A program made the position numbers and the translations under genes. From NCBI RefSeq assembly GCF_964340395.1, contig NC_135557.1, positions 10,250,460-10,314,459 of the forward strand: a DNA stretch of 64,000 nucleotides. The letters are read 5' to 3'. A model generated the notes under the pieces. That model searched no databases. It had not been told where the DNA came from and saw only the letters and a list, made by a program, of their open reading frames with translations. Shown here piece by piece: positions 1 through 12,200 of this stretch (positions are counted from its first letter, which is position 1; each line of letters begins with the position of its first letter). This DNA comes from Glandiceps talaboti (taxonomy: Eukaryota; Hemichordata; Enteropneusta; Spengelidae).

Positions 1-762
1 AGCCAAAAAGAACTGTTACTAGCCCAAATGAAATAATATGCATAAATATGCATAAATCCCGGTTTCAATGGCCAATATACCCCCTAGGTAAACCAGATTT
101 TGTACGCAAAGACCGCAATGCATTGTGTGTAGTGTGCGAATAAAATCAAAACTTGCAGAAAGGCCCCCTAGTGGCCAACTAATTACCTATAAAGCCTTCT
201 TTTTGTGATAACCTGACTACTTGTCTTGATAAAATGATAAGGAACTACAGTAAAAAAAAACATGATTTAAACATATTAATGATGAATAATAATAATGATA
301 AATATTGTCCTCTATTTAACGATAATATGACAATTGCAATTAATATTCAACACAATGATCCCCACAATGATCCCAATTTGTGAACTTAAAGGTGATTCAA
401 AATGTTCACATTCACTATTGGTATTTTGCTAGATGACATGTTTGTGAAATGTACTCTGGTTTTTGAAACTTTAAAAAAGCGTCTGCAAACACCTTAAAAG
501 GACCATTTTTCAGTCAGTTCCCTTTGGATTTACTTCGAGAGTTTTCGGGTATTTCCGGTCCCACCTCGACCACGGGATTTTGTGACGTCATAAGGAGTAC
601 TCGTTAGCACTAAGGTTATGACGAGCATAGTCAACAGGTGAATAAAACTCAACAGCATTGTGAAAGAATACATTGCTGGTGGTTGTAATAGACATCAGTA
701 AACAAAAACTACACTCTACATGTCTTATTAACCAACATTTACCGATATTTACTCACACTATC
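1..762. other. Non-coding flank, nothing recognised
   Basis: AT-rich sequence with frequent stops in all frames. I see no exon, RNA gene or clear repeat here. It runs up to the outer end of the fold-back element. Confidence 0.5.
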
Positions 763-2006
763 TGACTAATTGTCAGTGTCTGTGGGTATAAATGCAACAA
801 TACTGTGTCCCTATATTATGGCAAAACAAATCAAAATGGCTAGACTAGATATACATAAACACTTGTAATGTCGCATGTTTCACATTCAATGACTTTTATT
901 TATCTGATTTTTTATCATTTGCCAACAAGAAGCATTACAATTCCATCAACTCGCATGATGCGCCGACGGCACATTTTATGATGTTGCCTTTTGAACGGCG
1001 CATTTAGCAACAAAGTAAACATAATTATCTCGAATAAATATACTAGCTTTTAGAATACCCACATTATCAGCAATAAAATTGTAAAGAATTAACGAAATTT
1101 CGTGAGTTTCGTGTTGTCGTTTATATGACTTTAGCAAAGAAAACTTGCATGGTTTCCCTTGTTGCGATATCACTTAATACAACAAGCCTATTTAATATTC
1201 ATTAGAAGAATTTTGTAATGAATCATGGTATTTGAAGTATACAGTTCAGGAAACCAACAAATCAAATATCGCGATGTGTTCGTGATATTATATATGATTG
1301 GACAATATTGACGTCGGCAATCAAGGTCGTGACCCCAGCACATGGTTATCAGAGAAAGCCTGCAACTAGATACTTAGCCACGTCCGGTCCAATTTAGAGT
1401 ATCGCGCCCGAGACAGCCCTGGCCAAAAGTAATAGATGTAAACTTGCATTCACAAGCCAAACATGTGACAATACAAGACCACAACGAAAACTGTGAAACA
1501 TTTACAGGTCACTCTCATTTTATATATGGACAACAAAATTAGGTCGGTCACAGATCCATTTACATGATGCAATGACTCGGAGCATGCTTCCATATGCTTG
1601 GAGCAAATCGAATCAATTAGTGTATTATGGGACCAACAAATATATTGTGCCACTGCATGTCCTGATACGCCTTCTTGAAGTTTCCCATTGGTATTCTAAT
1701 AGCTAGTATATTTATTTGAGATGAAATATGTTTACTTTGTTGTTAAATGCGCCGTTCAAAAGGCAATGCAAGTACAAATGGGCTAAAATATGCCGCCCTT
1801 GGGATGCCGTCAATGCGTCATGACCGTATTGTAATGCTTCTTGTCGGCAAATAATTATAACTCAGATAAATAAAAGTCATTGAATGTGAAACACCCGACA
1901 TTACAAGTGTTTATGCATATCTAGTCTAGCCGTTTTGATTTATTTTGCCATAATATGGGGAGATCATATTTTAGCATTTATACCCACAGACACTGACAAT
2001 TAGTCA
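763..2006. mobile_element. 1.24-kb fold-back element with ~300-bp inverted arms
   Basis: The left arm (about 763-1063) and the right arm (about 1687-2006) are inverted copies of each other. Matching landmarks are GACTAATTGTCAGTGTCTGT at the left tip and its complement at the right tip, TTTCACATTCAATGACTTTT against AAAAGTCATTGAATGTGAAA, and GAACGGCGCATTTA against TAAATGCGCCGTTC. The arms carry small indels and substitutions, so the insertion is not recent. The ~620-bp centre has no transposase-like reading frame, so the element is non-autonomous. I found no clear target-site duplication, and superfamily is not assigned. Short reading frames inside it are by-products of the arms. Confidence 0.75.
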
Positions 2007-5000
2007 ATTCTTACCTGAATATAACCATAAACGTCATAATCAACATTTCTTACCTGTTATAACCATAAACGTCGATGACATTTCATTGTATTTTATCATA
2101 ATCAAATTCATATATTATTTAGGAGATCTTTATCGCTGACACTTTGTTTGCATTGCATACACTAACGACGAGTCGTCGATTGAGTAATCCAATTTAGCCT
2201 CGTGATACCATCAGTCTACATGATGCATATAATTACATCCGTCTATAACAAAATTTATCAATAATGTAACGGTTTTCTATGATGTCATACCTTGATAGTA
2301 CTTCCTTAAATGCAGTCGAAGGTTTTAACCAATGCAACTCACTTTTGGGTTGGTTCTTTCGTTACACACTGCCTATCATGAATAGTTCTGACTTGTACTT
2401 CCACCTGTGCTTCCACCTGTGCCTTGCACGGCGTTGTTATCCACCCACCTGAAAACACGGACTGACTGAAGTTCTCAGCAACTATGACAACAGTTCAAAC
2501 ATATATGGCTTTGCTGACCTGCAGAAAACTATATGGCAGGCTGGGCGATTGGCAAGTGTTCTCTGCATTCGGCCTGCAATTGTGCAAACTCGGTCTCGTA
2601 AATTACAACACTATTTATGCACACTATCCGTCTGGACGTTAAGTTTCAATAAATCGTGTGGTGTCTGTGGTTATGTCACGTAATGCATATCGAACTGCTA
2701 TAGTTTGGGTCAAATTATTCGGTGTAACCTAGTCTGTCGCATATGGAAAATGTAAGAAGACGTGTACAACTCTGAACGCCATCAACAGGTGATTTACAAA
2801 TTGTTGGTGAATTGTCTTCTCCACTGTTTCAGATAACGTGGTGTGGCCAAGAATCTATTAAACATTGATAATACCTAATTTGCAAGATGAGTGAAGGGAA
2901 CGTTTACATGGTCGACAATCCAATAACGTGACTATGACTCTACGCATATAGAGCACACATAATTACGCGCATCTAAACGTCTATTGCGCGGCTGTAGAAC
3001 ACCCAACACATATTCACACAAAAGACTCACTAATCAAATACATGGCTTTACGAAAAGGTAGAAAGATGTAGAAAACTCACTGTTCTTGCTCTAGACGTTT
3101 TATGCTATAAAGTACACACTGCTTTTACGCATGGAACTCATCCCTTGAAATGAGAAATACCATGTCCTATCAGTGCTCACCTTTGTGTTTCTTGTACACG
3201 TACACGTACATTTGTAAGTGTACAGGTGTACCGTGATGTTACCTTTCTCCTTTTCTTATCGTCTTATAAGGTAACATTTCTCGGCATAAATGAATCAGCC
3301 CTGGTCGTGAGGGTCAAAAGTAATTTATATCTACAGAGTGTAATTATCCTTAAGTAAATATATTACTAAATTTTGGTTTAGGTTTACAACCAACACATCG
3401 TGTTAGTGGTTTCAAGTGGTTACATAGTTTGGTAGCCATGCTTATGTTTAATGTTGTTTCAGAAGAATGTTCCTGAGGCCATATTAGTCTGTCTAAAAAA
3501 AAACTTCTGAAATATTGTTTTTATTTATTACCAATTGTGTGCGCATATCTAAGCGTCATTATGAGCGTCATCAAGATGACACAAAGGTCACTAAACTTTG
3601 AACTTGAATGACATCTCCAGACATACGATATTAGTGTCTTGACGCCCATGCTAGCTATTGCAATAAAAGATATTCATTTCTCTAACTGGGTGTTTGGCGA
3701 CTTGTGTAAAAAGTGTTATGTCTGAGTCCAAGCACAGTAATTACAAATTCGTACAAAGCATATTAAATATATACCTGTCGAGTGCTACCTACTGGGTCGA
3801 ACACAACAATACATAAAATCCGGGACTTATCGAAAATACGAAATGTTTTAATTATATTTAATCAACCACTATAGTATTACAAATATTAAATTTACGACGA
3901 CTGTTGAGAGTTTAGGTCGATACATTTACATGTGGTGCAATGCGTCCTTGTGTGTGTAGTCTTGTAGATCTCACCAGCCGTGGCTCTTTGACATGATACA
4001 TTCCTGTGGCTGATTTGCTGCCAATATAACTTTATCCTTATCATTATGTTTAAACAAATAAATGGTTTAGGAGAAGCTACTCCAGAAAATATGCAACTTA
4101 ATTACTCGGTCATATCTAGTTTATTGGTTTATATTGTGGGGGTTTTTTGGTGTTGTTGTTTTTTTCAACCGTAAGCTTATAAAAGTTTGATACTTTGCCA
4201 ATGTCCCAGCTTTATCACCACTAAAGATTGGGGGAGATAAAAACAGATAACCTTCTGCCAAATGTGAAATAGGACCTATCGTAAAGTGTATCAAGTAAAA
4301 GATTTAAGTTCCAGTCCTTGGTATAATACACTTGCCACTCGTCAGTCAATGTCTGCTTTTTTAATAGAAACATTAAAAGTTGTTGCAAACAAATCACCTC
4401 TCCTCCAATAAGAAAAAATATATAGTACACTTGAAATTGCCTAGGCCTACTTTAATTTCATCAATCATGATCATAAGTGTTTTGGCTTGATAGCTTATGT
4501 TGTAATTATTCAATGTTGATCCGCCGACCAGAAATATCACTTATTATTTAAAGTTCCCAAACAATATACTGAAATACAACTTTGACACATTATTTGAGAA
4601 AGAATGTACATGTGTTCCAAAGTGAACTCTAACATTGTGCAAATATGAAAACAAATCAACTTTGTGGGTTATGCGTGGGTAAAGAGCTTACAAATTGATT
4701 GTCACAGTGGCGTATTTATCAATAAACAGAGTGCACTTCATCTAACTTCATCTAAATCTGGACATTCAAATCAGATGACACTGAAGCTAAATGTGTCCGT
4801 TCAATTACACGTCCACACTTGCTTCGACACTAAACTATGAAGTATATACTACTATTTTGGTGCCATATGTCATACGTAAAAACGTACGATTATATAGTTT
4901 GACCACTAGGAGCGCTGATGTCTATTCCATATGCGTACGTATAACTCATTTATTGTATTATTTTTTTTAAAAGAAGAAAAAGGTTATCCGGTTTATTTCA

Positions 5001-5292
5001 TTTGAAAAGGTTCCCTCATGGAAATTAACATATATGTATATGTATTAGATGAACAATACATACTCATGTCTGCTAACTCCTATAAGGCAATACAGAATCT
5101 CCGCTAAAAGAAAAAAATGTCTTCATCTCTGAGAGATTGATAATAACATCACTGTAAACATTGTGAATATGACAATACCCTCCATTACATGTAAGTACCA
5201 GTGTGGCGTACTCAGGGTCTAACAAGTTGACAGTGTAGCAGAAAACTTTGCAAGCATAGACTAATAAGTTACCAAGGTGTTATTTTACCATC
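2007..5292. other. Intergenic stretch without recognised genes
   Basis: No exon with supporting splice sites or a protein family match was found. Two small local duplications are visible: a motif containing ATAACCATAAACGTC at about 2009-2034 and 2047-2072, and a 12-bp repeat of CTTCCACCTGTG near 2398-2421. The right end serves as the 3' flank of the minus-strand TRIM gene. Confidence 0.4.
4992..4997 (-). promoter_or_regulatory. Candidate poly(A) signal of the TRIM gene
   Basis: TTTATT on the plus strand reads AATAAA on the minus strand, about 300 nt after the TRIM stop codon. This is a plausible 3' end signal, but AATAAA is common in AT-rich DNA. Confidence 0.35.
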
Positions 5293-6300
5293 CTAATCAT
5301 AGGTAAGTTGATAGCAGCTTAAAAATGTAAGCTTAATTTGACGGTTCAAATCTTTAAATGCAGACATCACCTGTATCGGTGCTCCATGCATCATACAATT
5401 CTGGGTGTACTCTCTCACGGTTTTAATGTCATTCTCGGCTATATCCAATTCTTTGTACTGTGCATTAAGTTCAGTTTTGTGTTCATTGTAAATTTCCTTC
5501 ATTTCTTTCAGAAGTTTATCCCCAGCCTGCTGTACTTGACAAACGACTTGATTTATATGTTCTCTAAGTTTTTGGCATTCGGCTTTATAGATTGTTTCTA
5601 GGGTCTGTAATGTCTCTATTATATTGGCCTGGCTGACTTTTACCTCGTTCTCGGAACCTTTGAAAAAAATTATATACAATTCCAGAGCATACTGGATTTC
5701 ACTTGCAGCATTCTTGACATATTTGCATTTGTGTTCCGAATGACCAAACACAGCACATTCAGAGCAAACTGCTGACTCACAAGTTTCGCAATACAATTTA
5801 ACCTTGATACCCGGATGAAGGCTGCAATAAACAGGAGCTTGTACTGACACTGGATCACTGACCTTTAACCTTTCGTAGTCTTCGGGTGATATAATACAAT
5901 GAAATCGAGTCACCGGTATCTTTGCATGTGCACGTACACAGTTTTCGCAAAGAGCAAGATTGCAATCCGTACAGAACTTAACGACATTACCTGAATTGCA
6001 AGCGTCGCATTTCTGAGTTCCTTGTACAGTACTGTCTTTGACCTCCAGTAGACCTTCAAGAAAGGTGTCGTTCTTCATCAGCTCCGATGCATTGTCTCCA
6101 GAAATGTCTTGACAACGTCGACAAACAGGGCATTTTATGACCCTGTTGTTACTCTCACTTAGCTTCAACAAACACACTTTGCAAAAAGTATGTAAACACT
6201 GCAGAATTTGTGGTTTCTTGTACCGGTCTGTACATATGCCACAGAGCAGAAAACTGTCATGTACACCTACAGTTACTGCTTCTGGATAGTTAGACGCCAT
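5293..6300 (-). CDS. TRIM/RBCC-type RING E3 ubiquitin ligase, intronless
   Basis: The single open frame encodes 335 residues. The ATG at 6300 (MASNYPEAV) is chosen because the frame upstream offers only a GTG, and this ATG has A at -3 and G at +4. A C3HC4 RING finger is complete: C20, C23, C35, H37, C40, C43, C57, C60. A first B-box follows (C98, C101, C110, C113, C118, C121, H125, H134), then a second B-box (C159, H162, C171, C174, C179, C182, H187, H190), then a helical coiled-coil region of about 195-310. This is the RBCC order of TRIM proteins, which transfer ubiquitin through the RING and dimerise through the coiled coil. No NHL, SPRY or filamin domain follows; the protein stops about 25 residues after the coiled coil. 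Substrate and pathway cannot be inferred. The lack of introns may mean a retrocopy or simply a single-exon family member; all zinc ligands are intact, which argues against a pseudogene. Confidence 0.88.
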   Translation of the reverse strand: MASNYPEAVTVGVHDSFLLCGICTDRYKKPQILQCLHTFCKVCLLKLSESNNRVIKCPVCRRCQDISGDNASELMKNDTFLEGLLEVKDSTVQGTQKCDACNSGNVVKFCTDCNLALCENCVRAHAKIPVTRFHCIISPEDYERLKVSDPVSVQAPVYCSLHPGIKVKLYCETCESAVCSECAVFGHSEHKCKYVKNAASEIQYALELYIIFFKGSENEVKVSQANIIETLQTLETIYKAECQKLREHINQVVCQVQQAGDKLLKEMKEIYNEHKTELNAQYKELDIAENDIKTVREYTQNCMMHGAPIQVMSAFKDLNRQIKLTFLSCYQLTYD

Positions 6301-6371
6301 TTTATACCACGAGTAGTACTTCTCCTGAACCTTCACGTTAAAAGTTGACGCCAGTCTTCAAGTTCTTGATG

Positions 6372-6809
6372 TCATATGTTGAGGATAGTATACTTAGCTA
6401 TAGGTGATAAATACTTTACGAAACTTGTATGTACAAACTCAGACAATATAAATCTTTCATTGGAATGTCTGCTGCGTCGTTCGTCCTGCCTAAGGGCTAA
6501 AACTTCGAGACGCATGAGATGTGACCAAATATGTGACACGACGTGAATATATTTTCGCTCCCATAAGATTATAATGTTAATGAACATGGGGTATGAGAAC
6601 ACCTGCGCATCGTAGCATAACTGACGTATCAGCTGCCAAGATAGGACTCGAAAGAATAAGTATTTTGCGTTGATAACAGCTCTATGCTTAACATCATTAC
6701 ATTGACATTTCATGTATTTCCATATCCGGGGATATAAGGCTAAGTAAAAAACAACTCTTTGTTTAAGATCTTTGTTTCTCTTCACTTCTATTAGCATATT
6801 GTAGTACAT
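6372..6809 (-). CDS. Uncharacterised 145-codon open frame upstream of the TRIM gene
   Basis: An ATG-initiated frame lies on the same strand, 71 bp upstream of the TRIM start. The translation is rich in aromatic and aliphatic residues, with no signal peptide, repeat or motif that I recognise. It could be a chance frame, part of the TRIM 5' leader, or an unrelated short gene. It is listed only because its length is above the local background. Confidence 0.12.
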   Translation of the reverse strand: MYYNMLIEVKRNKDLKQRVVFYLALYPRIWKYMKCQCNDVKHRAVINAKYLFFRVLSWQLIRQLCYDAQVFSYPMFINIIILWERKYIHVVSHIWSHLMRLEVLALRQDERRSRHSNERFILSEFVHTSFVKYLSPIAKYTILNI

Positions 6810-8293
6810 TCAAGTCTGAAAAAATATAATATTGAGGCAATCAATAGTGAAAAGACGTCTTGCTAAACTAGACAGCCTTTCAAAAACAAATTATGACCAG
6901 CTGTCATTTGATATGCACTTTGCTTACTGTATAATAGGAAAGATACCAGGTGGACAGAAGATTTACCTGCCACTGCAGTTCATGACCTCTCAATGTCTAC
7001 ACTCACAGCAACTTCAATCAAATGGCTAGTAGCTAATTGAATATTTTTCCATCAATACATACATGACATTTCAGGTTTTGCAATATTTGTTTTCTTTGGA
7101 GGGAGATAATTGCAGGGAAATAGATGATTTGGAATATTACTAGTACGACAGGAAGGAAACTACTTGCTGTGCAAGTGGAAGGAAAATATATTCACATAAT
7201 TTACAGATTTTATGCAAGTGTTATAACCAATATTGTTCATTTTTAGCACCATGTAATTCATACAGTAGATCACAGATATCCCGTTTATTGTTATGCTAAT
7301 GCATAAATATTAATTAGCTCATGAATATCAATATCGTCCAGTTACAGTTGGGAGGTCAATGGTTAATGACGTCAGAAAATAGGTCGACTTTTGAATTTTA
7401 CAAATTACTTCGACCCTAAGATAAAATATTCGTCGGTCACATTACTTCCGTGAGAACTTGATGAGGTGTAAAAGAAGTAAATGAAGACAATTATAAGTTA
7501 AGTAGACGAACTTGTTATGTAGACTGTACTGTTATAGTCTAAAAGGACTTGGTTTTTCTCTGGAATACGATTTCTAAAAATAAGTGAGTACAGATAGATG
7601 AGGCAAATGTATGAAGGTGTACACGGAAATAGAAGGAAGTTATTATTTTACCTTTTTTCAGGCAAACAAATGTTAAGGGATGGAGGGGGGCTTAAACTAG
7701 GGTCGGTCAGGATATCGGAAACACAGTTTGTTTATTTGGCCTAATGAAATTAAAACTACCGGATAATATTTTTTTCGTACAGACATCCAACAATATATTC
7801 ACTGAAAATTGCAGAAAATCCACGATCTAGACACTGTACATATTAATTATAGAACATTTTACTTACATAACAAATGCAGTAATAATTTGAAATCGTGAGT
7901 CATTGGGGGCGCTCATTTTGGGTGCGGACGCAAAAATATTTTGATTGGATTTATTGCGCCAGTCTATGTGTTCTGCTCTAAAACACAAATACTTTTACTA
8001 CAGGTGATTTCACGGTGTACAATAATTTATATTAAGCATATCTAAAAAATGAAGTTTATGTTTTGGGCACATTGAATATTCATGAGTTACCTTGCGTTTT
8101 GTTCAATACAAATGAATATGCATTGTTCAACCATTCTATATTTTTGAGGTTAGCCCCCATAAAAAAAAAACATGCGACCGCTAATAAGGGCTGCTTACTT
8201 AACAATGGACGGCCAATAATTTTCACTTTCTTTTTCTAGGTAATCGCGCGTGATGTAAGTGATGTAAAATCATCAATCACATGGTTCTGCATG
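6810..8293. other. Intergenic, no gene seen
   Basis: AT-rich sequence with no supported exon. It contains one copy of a dispersed repeat (7886-8020), given separately. Confidence 0.4.
7886..8020 (+). repeat. Dispersed repeat, copy 1
   Basis: It shares GAAATCGTGA, ATTTTGGGTRCGGAC, GATTTATTGCRCCA and a closing ACAGGTGATT with the copy at 10360-10505, in the same order and spacing. The family is not recognised. Confidence 0.6.
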
Positions 8294-8361
8294 TGACAGA
8301 CAGACAGGCAAGCAGGCAGGCAGGCAGTCAGTCAGTCAGTCAGTCAGTCAGTCAGTCAGTC
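8294..8361 (+). repeat. (CAGG)n-(CAGT)n microsatellite
   Basis: Short CAGA and CAGG blocks switch to about ten CAGT units. The reading frames across it are artefacts. Confidence 0.95.
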
Positions 8362-8904
8362 AAAACGGTATGCCCGATATTGAAATGGTACATATTACAA
8401 TTCAATGCAGAGATTAATGACATTCACCAAATACATATACCAGGCGATTTTAATTTCTCAAAGCGTTACATAATTAATGAATATGCCAACATATGGCTTG
8501 TTTGCATCACTGCTATTTGTAGAAACTCTCACAAATACAGCCGTGTACCGTCATTTACAACGGTTTTAGCTTTACATGTGAAAACCAAATTAAAAACATT
8601 AATTACATAATTTCACTGTGCTGATATTTAACCATTTTTTCAATGTAATTTACAATTTATCCGAAAATTGATGGTTTTGAAATTATATTCAGATCAAGAC
8701 ATGTTCACCTCTATTCTGGTAGTTCCAGTGTTTTCTACATGTGTGTATTTGTCTCTCTGTCTATCAGTTACAGTGACCTGTGTGTGTTGCATGGACAGTT
8801 TTATATATGCTGCTAATTTTAATTATACCGAAGAATCAAGCAGCAAATGTAGTAATAATCGAAACGGTAGAAAGTTTTAATGTCTTCGAAATTCGTGATA
8901 GGTA

Positions 8905-9170
<266 letters not shown>

Positions 9171-9594
9171 TTATATAACCCAGAGGTTAATGACCTACTC
9201 AAAGTACCCGCGATTTTTATTTCTCGATTTTTCACATAATGGACGCGGTTTTTTGACACGGTTTCTTTCTACCACTACAATTCTAAATGGTCTTACAAAT
9301 ATAACATTAAGGCACGGTTTTACATTTGTATGTGAAAAAGAGTTTTTATAACATAATTTGCATATTTTCTTTTACGTCTCCTTGAAATTCCAACGTTTTA
9401 AATTAAATTTGCATAATTGCAAGAATGTTGATGATATCCAGCCGTTACACAAATAACCTTCAGTGAAATGATAAATTACCCTGTGCGCCAAACAAAAATA
9501 TTATTAAAATTAATATTTTCATTAATATCACTGTACGGATTATAGTCGACATTTCTTGTCGTCGCCAGCAAATGTTACATTCTAATTCTAAAAG

Positions 9595-9600
9595 TATAAA
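9595..9600 (+). promoter_or_regulatory. Candidate TATA box of the LDLRa-like peptide gene
   Basis: TATAAA lies 95 bp upstream of the start codon at 9695. Transcription starting about 30 bp downstream would give a 5' leader of roughly 70 nt, which is reasonable for a small secreted-peptide gene. Confidence 0.45.
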
Positions 9601-9694
9601 TTAAGCTTACTGTGCATCAAATCAACATATTTCTATTTTGACGTCTGTGGACGAGCATTCACTAGACAACCCGCAGACTACCTTACCCACCAGA

Positions 9695-9766
9695 ATGAAG
9701 ATCGCCGTTTTGATAGTTTTTGCCGTTATTGGCATAATCAGTGCTGCTGTGATAACACAAAAAGAG
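9695..9766 (+). CDS. Exon 1 of a secreted LDLRa-like peptide: signal peptide
   Basis: ATG at 9695 encodes a basic first residue and a strongly hydrophobic core (MKIAVLIVFAVIGIISAA), a textbook signal peptide, followed by VITQKE. The exon ends in phase 0 at a perfect donor, AAAGAG|GTAAGT. The intron is 1164 bp. The frame stays open past the donor, but that extension is intronic. It is joined with exon 2 at 10931. Confidence 0.78.
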
Positions 9767-10359
9767 GTAAGTGCCAATATTTGTGTTATAGCTTACAAAA
9801 AGTGTGAGTGTGACGTTAAAAAACATCAAAAATCTGTAGCTACTCGGTTTTTTAAAGGTTATAATTAAAATAATGTAAAAGGCTGCTTGTACGAGAATAT
9901 CGTGAAATAGTCGTGAATCCCGACACATCACATTTTAAAGTACACTTCTTTTGACCGTATATATTTTTATGTATAAGTTTTAACACCAGAGTAGATTTTA
10001 CATATTCTTGCAATTAACAATCATATTCGTACATTCAACAAGCCTTTAAACCTGTACTAGCTGTAACTGGAATGTATTTTCATTTAAAAAAGTAACCAAA
10101 AATGTGTCCAATCACGAACAATTGGCCAATTAATTATCAAAAGACATTGCATATGTTAGTTAGTGGCCGGTGTCTGTAGATGTTGAAGTGACTATGAATT
10201 TAAATCTGGAGTGAAAGCTCGATTTTGAATCTGTCGCCATGTCAAACCTTCAATAGTAACTGTAAGTATCATTTGAAAATCAGACAACCTCAATCAAGTC
10301 ACTAAAATTCGTTAAAAATACAAGTAGTGCATACTAATCACTACGTATCTTATAAATTC

Positions 10360-10505
10360 ATCAGTAGTGCAGCAAGACGTTGAAATCGTGATTGCCGTTG
10401 AAAGCACTGAATTTTGGGTACGGACCCCAAAATAATGATTTGATTTATTGCACCATATCATGTATGCAGCTACAAAAAATACGTTCACCCACAGGTGATT
10501 CAATA
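10360..10505 (+). repeat. Dispersed repeat, copy 2 (in the peptide-gene intron)
   Basis: Homologous to 7886-8020, with the same landmark motifs and the same final ACAGGTGATT. It lies inside the single intron of the LDLRa-like gene. Confidence 0.6.
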
Positions 10506-10930
10506 CTACATGTATTTAGAGTGTGAGATTATGCGAGTAAGTTGTTTTCTCTGACAAAACACAAAAATGTCCAAGTTGCTGCTCGTCTAACTTTTTAAAG
10601 TATATAACCATGCCATTCAGCTTATCTTGTGTCGAGAACGGGTGAACAGTATATAACATAAACAACTTTGGTATTGTGTCTATGATAGCATTCATTTCCT
10701 TTCCTATATTATTTCGTGCCGTAAACTTTCAATTTTTATTTTAGAGATCTTTACGATTGAAAAAAAGAAGAGGTCCCAAAATATCCTGGGAATTATATTG
10801 TCAAAAAGATATAGATGGATCACTGAATATTGCAATTTTGGTGGCATTGCGCACACACGTCAGGAAGGAGACTCTTTCTGACTATTACAAACAACAACGT
10901 ATCAATAGCGTTTAATTTTTTCGTTTCTAG

Positions 10931-11107
10931 AAAAGAGGTGCTAGCTCTGACCTTTGTCAGCAACTATTTGGTGAGGAATATACGTACAAATGTGAAGGCG
11001 TATCGATGTGTTTGAAATGCCCAGATATGAATCTGGATGATCCCGCATGTGAAGTCTGTGACGGAACAGCCCAATGTTCTAATGGGGATGACGAAGTCGG
11101 ATGTTAA
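10931..11107 (+). CDS. Exon 2 of the secreted peptide: eight-cysteine LDL-receptor-A-like domain
   Basis: The acceptor is TTTTTTCGTTTCTAG|AAAAGA, phase 0, matching exon 1. The exon encodes 58 residues and a TAA stop; with exon 1 the precursor is 82 residues. It opens with Lys-Arg, so exon 1's Glu plus KR makes a possible dibasic processing site that would release a 56-residue mature peptide with all eight cysteines. The C-terminal half, CDGTAQCSNGDDEVGC, keeps the LDLRa signature spacing (C-x5-C-x8-C) and acidic calcium-site residues. The first half (CQQLFGEEYTYKCEGVSMC) fits the first LDLRa cysteines, with an extra CxnC pair inserted. LDLRa modules bind calcium and basic ligands; here a single module forms almost the whole mature protein, so it is an extracellular peptide of unknown target. 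Spliced structure inferred from sequence only. Confidence 0.75.
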   Translation, partial: KRGASSDLCQQLFGEEYTYKCEGVSMCLKCPDMNLDDPACEVCDGTAQCSNGDDEVGC

Positions 11108-11479
11108 CGAAATGTCACTGTAAGTGAGATCGCTCCGTTATCGTTATTCCGAGTTTAAGTTAAGAGGAATAAGCCACACCCCCCCCCCCCACACATACAC
11201 ACACACAAATGTGCAAATCATTGGTGTAAATTTGACAGCGCCATACATACGTCAGTCACATTTCTGGACAAACACACGGCCTCTCCGCTATGCTACTTTA
11301 ACAGCAAATCGTCACAATATAATAGCCATCATGTTATAGCTCAGTTTTAATTGAAGATTGCAATCACACACTTCATCTTCAAATTCATTCTTTAATGTTT
11401 TTCATTCTCAATTCTGATTTCTACACAGACAACAAATGACGTTATATGGATGATAAGAAATAGATGACGTCATAGGGAC

Positions 11480-11485
11480 AATAAA
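11480..11485 (+). promoter_or_regulatory. Candidate poly(A) signal of the LDLRa-like gene
   Basis: AATAAA about 375 nt after the stop codon at 11107, with no further exon evident between. Confidence 0.4.
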
Positions 11486-11625
11486 AATACTAGTCCACGG
11501 TTATTTATAACTCACGTTATAGTAATGTGTGTCAGGTGGTGATTGTAGTGTATCAATAACATCTATTATTAGAATTAAAGGGAATTATGAGAACAATAAC
11601 AGTTCAGATTGTTGGCTGTTCGTGG

Positions 11626-11626
<1 letters not shown>

Positions 11627-11718
<92 letters not shown>

Positions 11719-11719
11719 C

Positions 11720-11751
<32 letters not shown>

Positions 11752-11752
11752 G
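11627..11752 (+). repeat. (GA)n-(CAGA)n microsatellite
   Basis: About 85 bp of AG dinucleotide followed by about eight CAGA units. Confidence 0.97.
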
Positions 11753-12200
11753 GATAGCTATACTTTTGTATTCATGATACCAAAAACCTGCTGGCACATT
11801 ATATAATTTAATACTTGATTTGGTCGTTATGGCTTCTATAACCCTTACCAGTGTATTCAAACCGTATTGTATCATTGTTGTTATACTGATAAGTCTATTC
11901 ATCGGATGGATCAAGCTTTCGATGTCATAAGACTGAATATGCGTGTACTAGTAGAGACCGTGCAACTATCTTTCAACGGCAATGAGAAATGATAAAATAC
12001 ACAAACGTATAATACAGATCTAGCCGCTGATGAATCGAATCGGAATTAGGGTCAGTGTTTTTGAAAAGAAAAAGCCCGCAAATTCGAGTAAATCTACAAC
12101 TCCAAGGACAACACCCTGATACCATAGACAAGTTTCAGTTTTTCTTTGTGCAATGACTGCAGCTCAGTAGGACCATCGTGTTCTGGTTTACTTTTATCCC

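Noticed and set aside
11124-11339. Frame overlapping the 3' UTR of the LDLRa-like gene
   Set aside because: Contains a poly-C/CA tract and lies after the stop of a better-supported gene.
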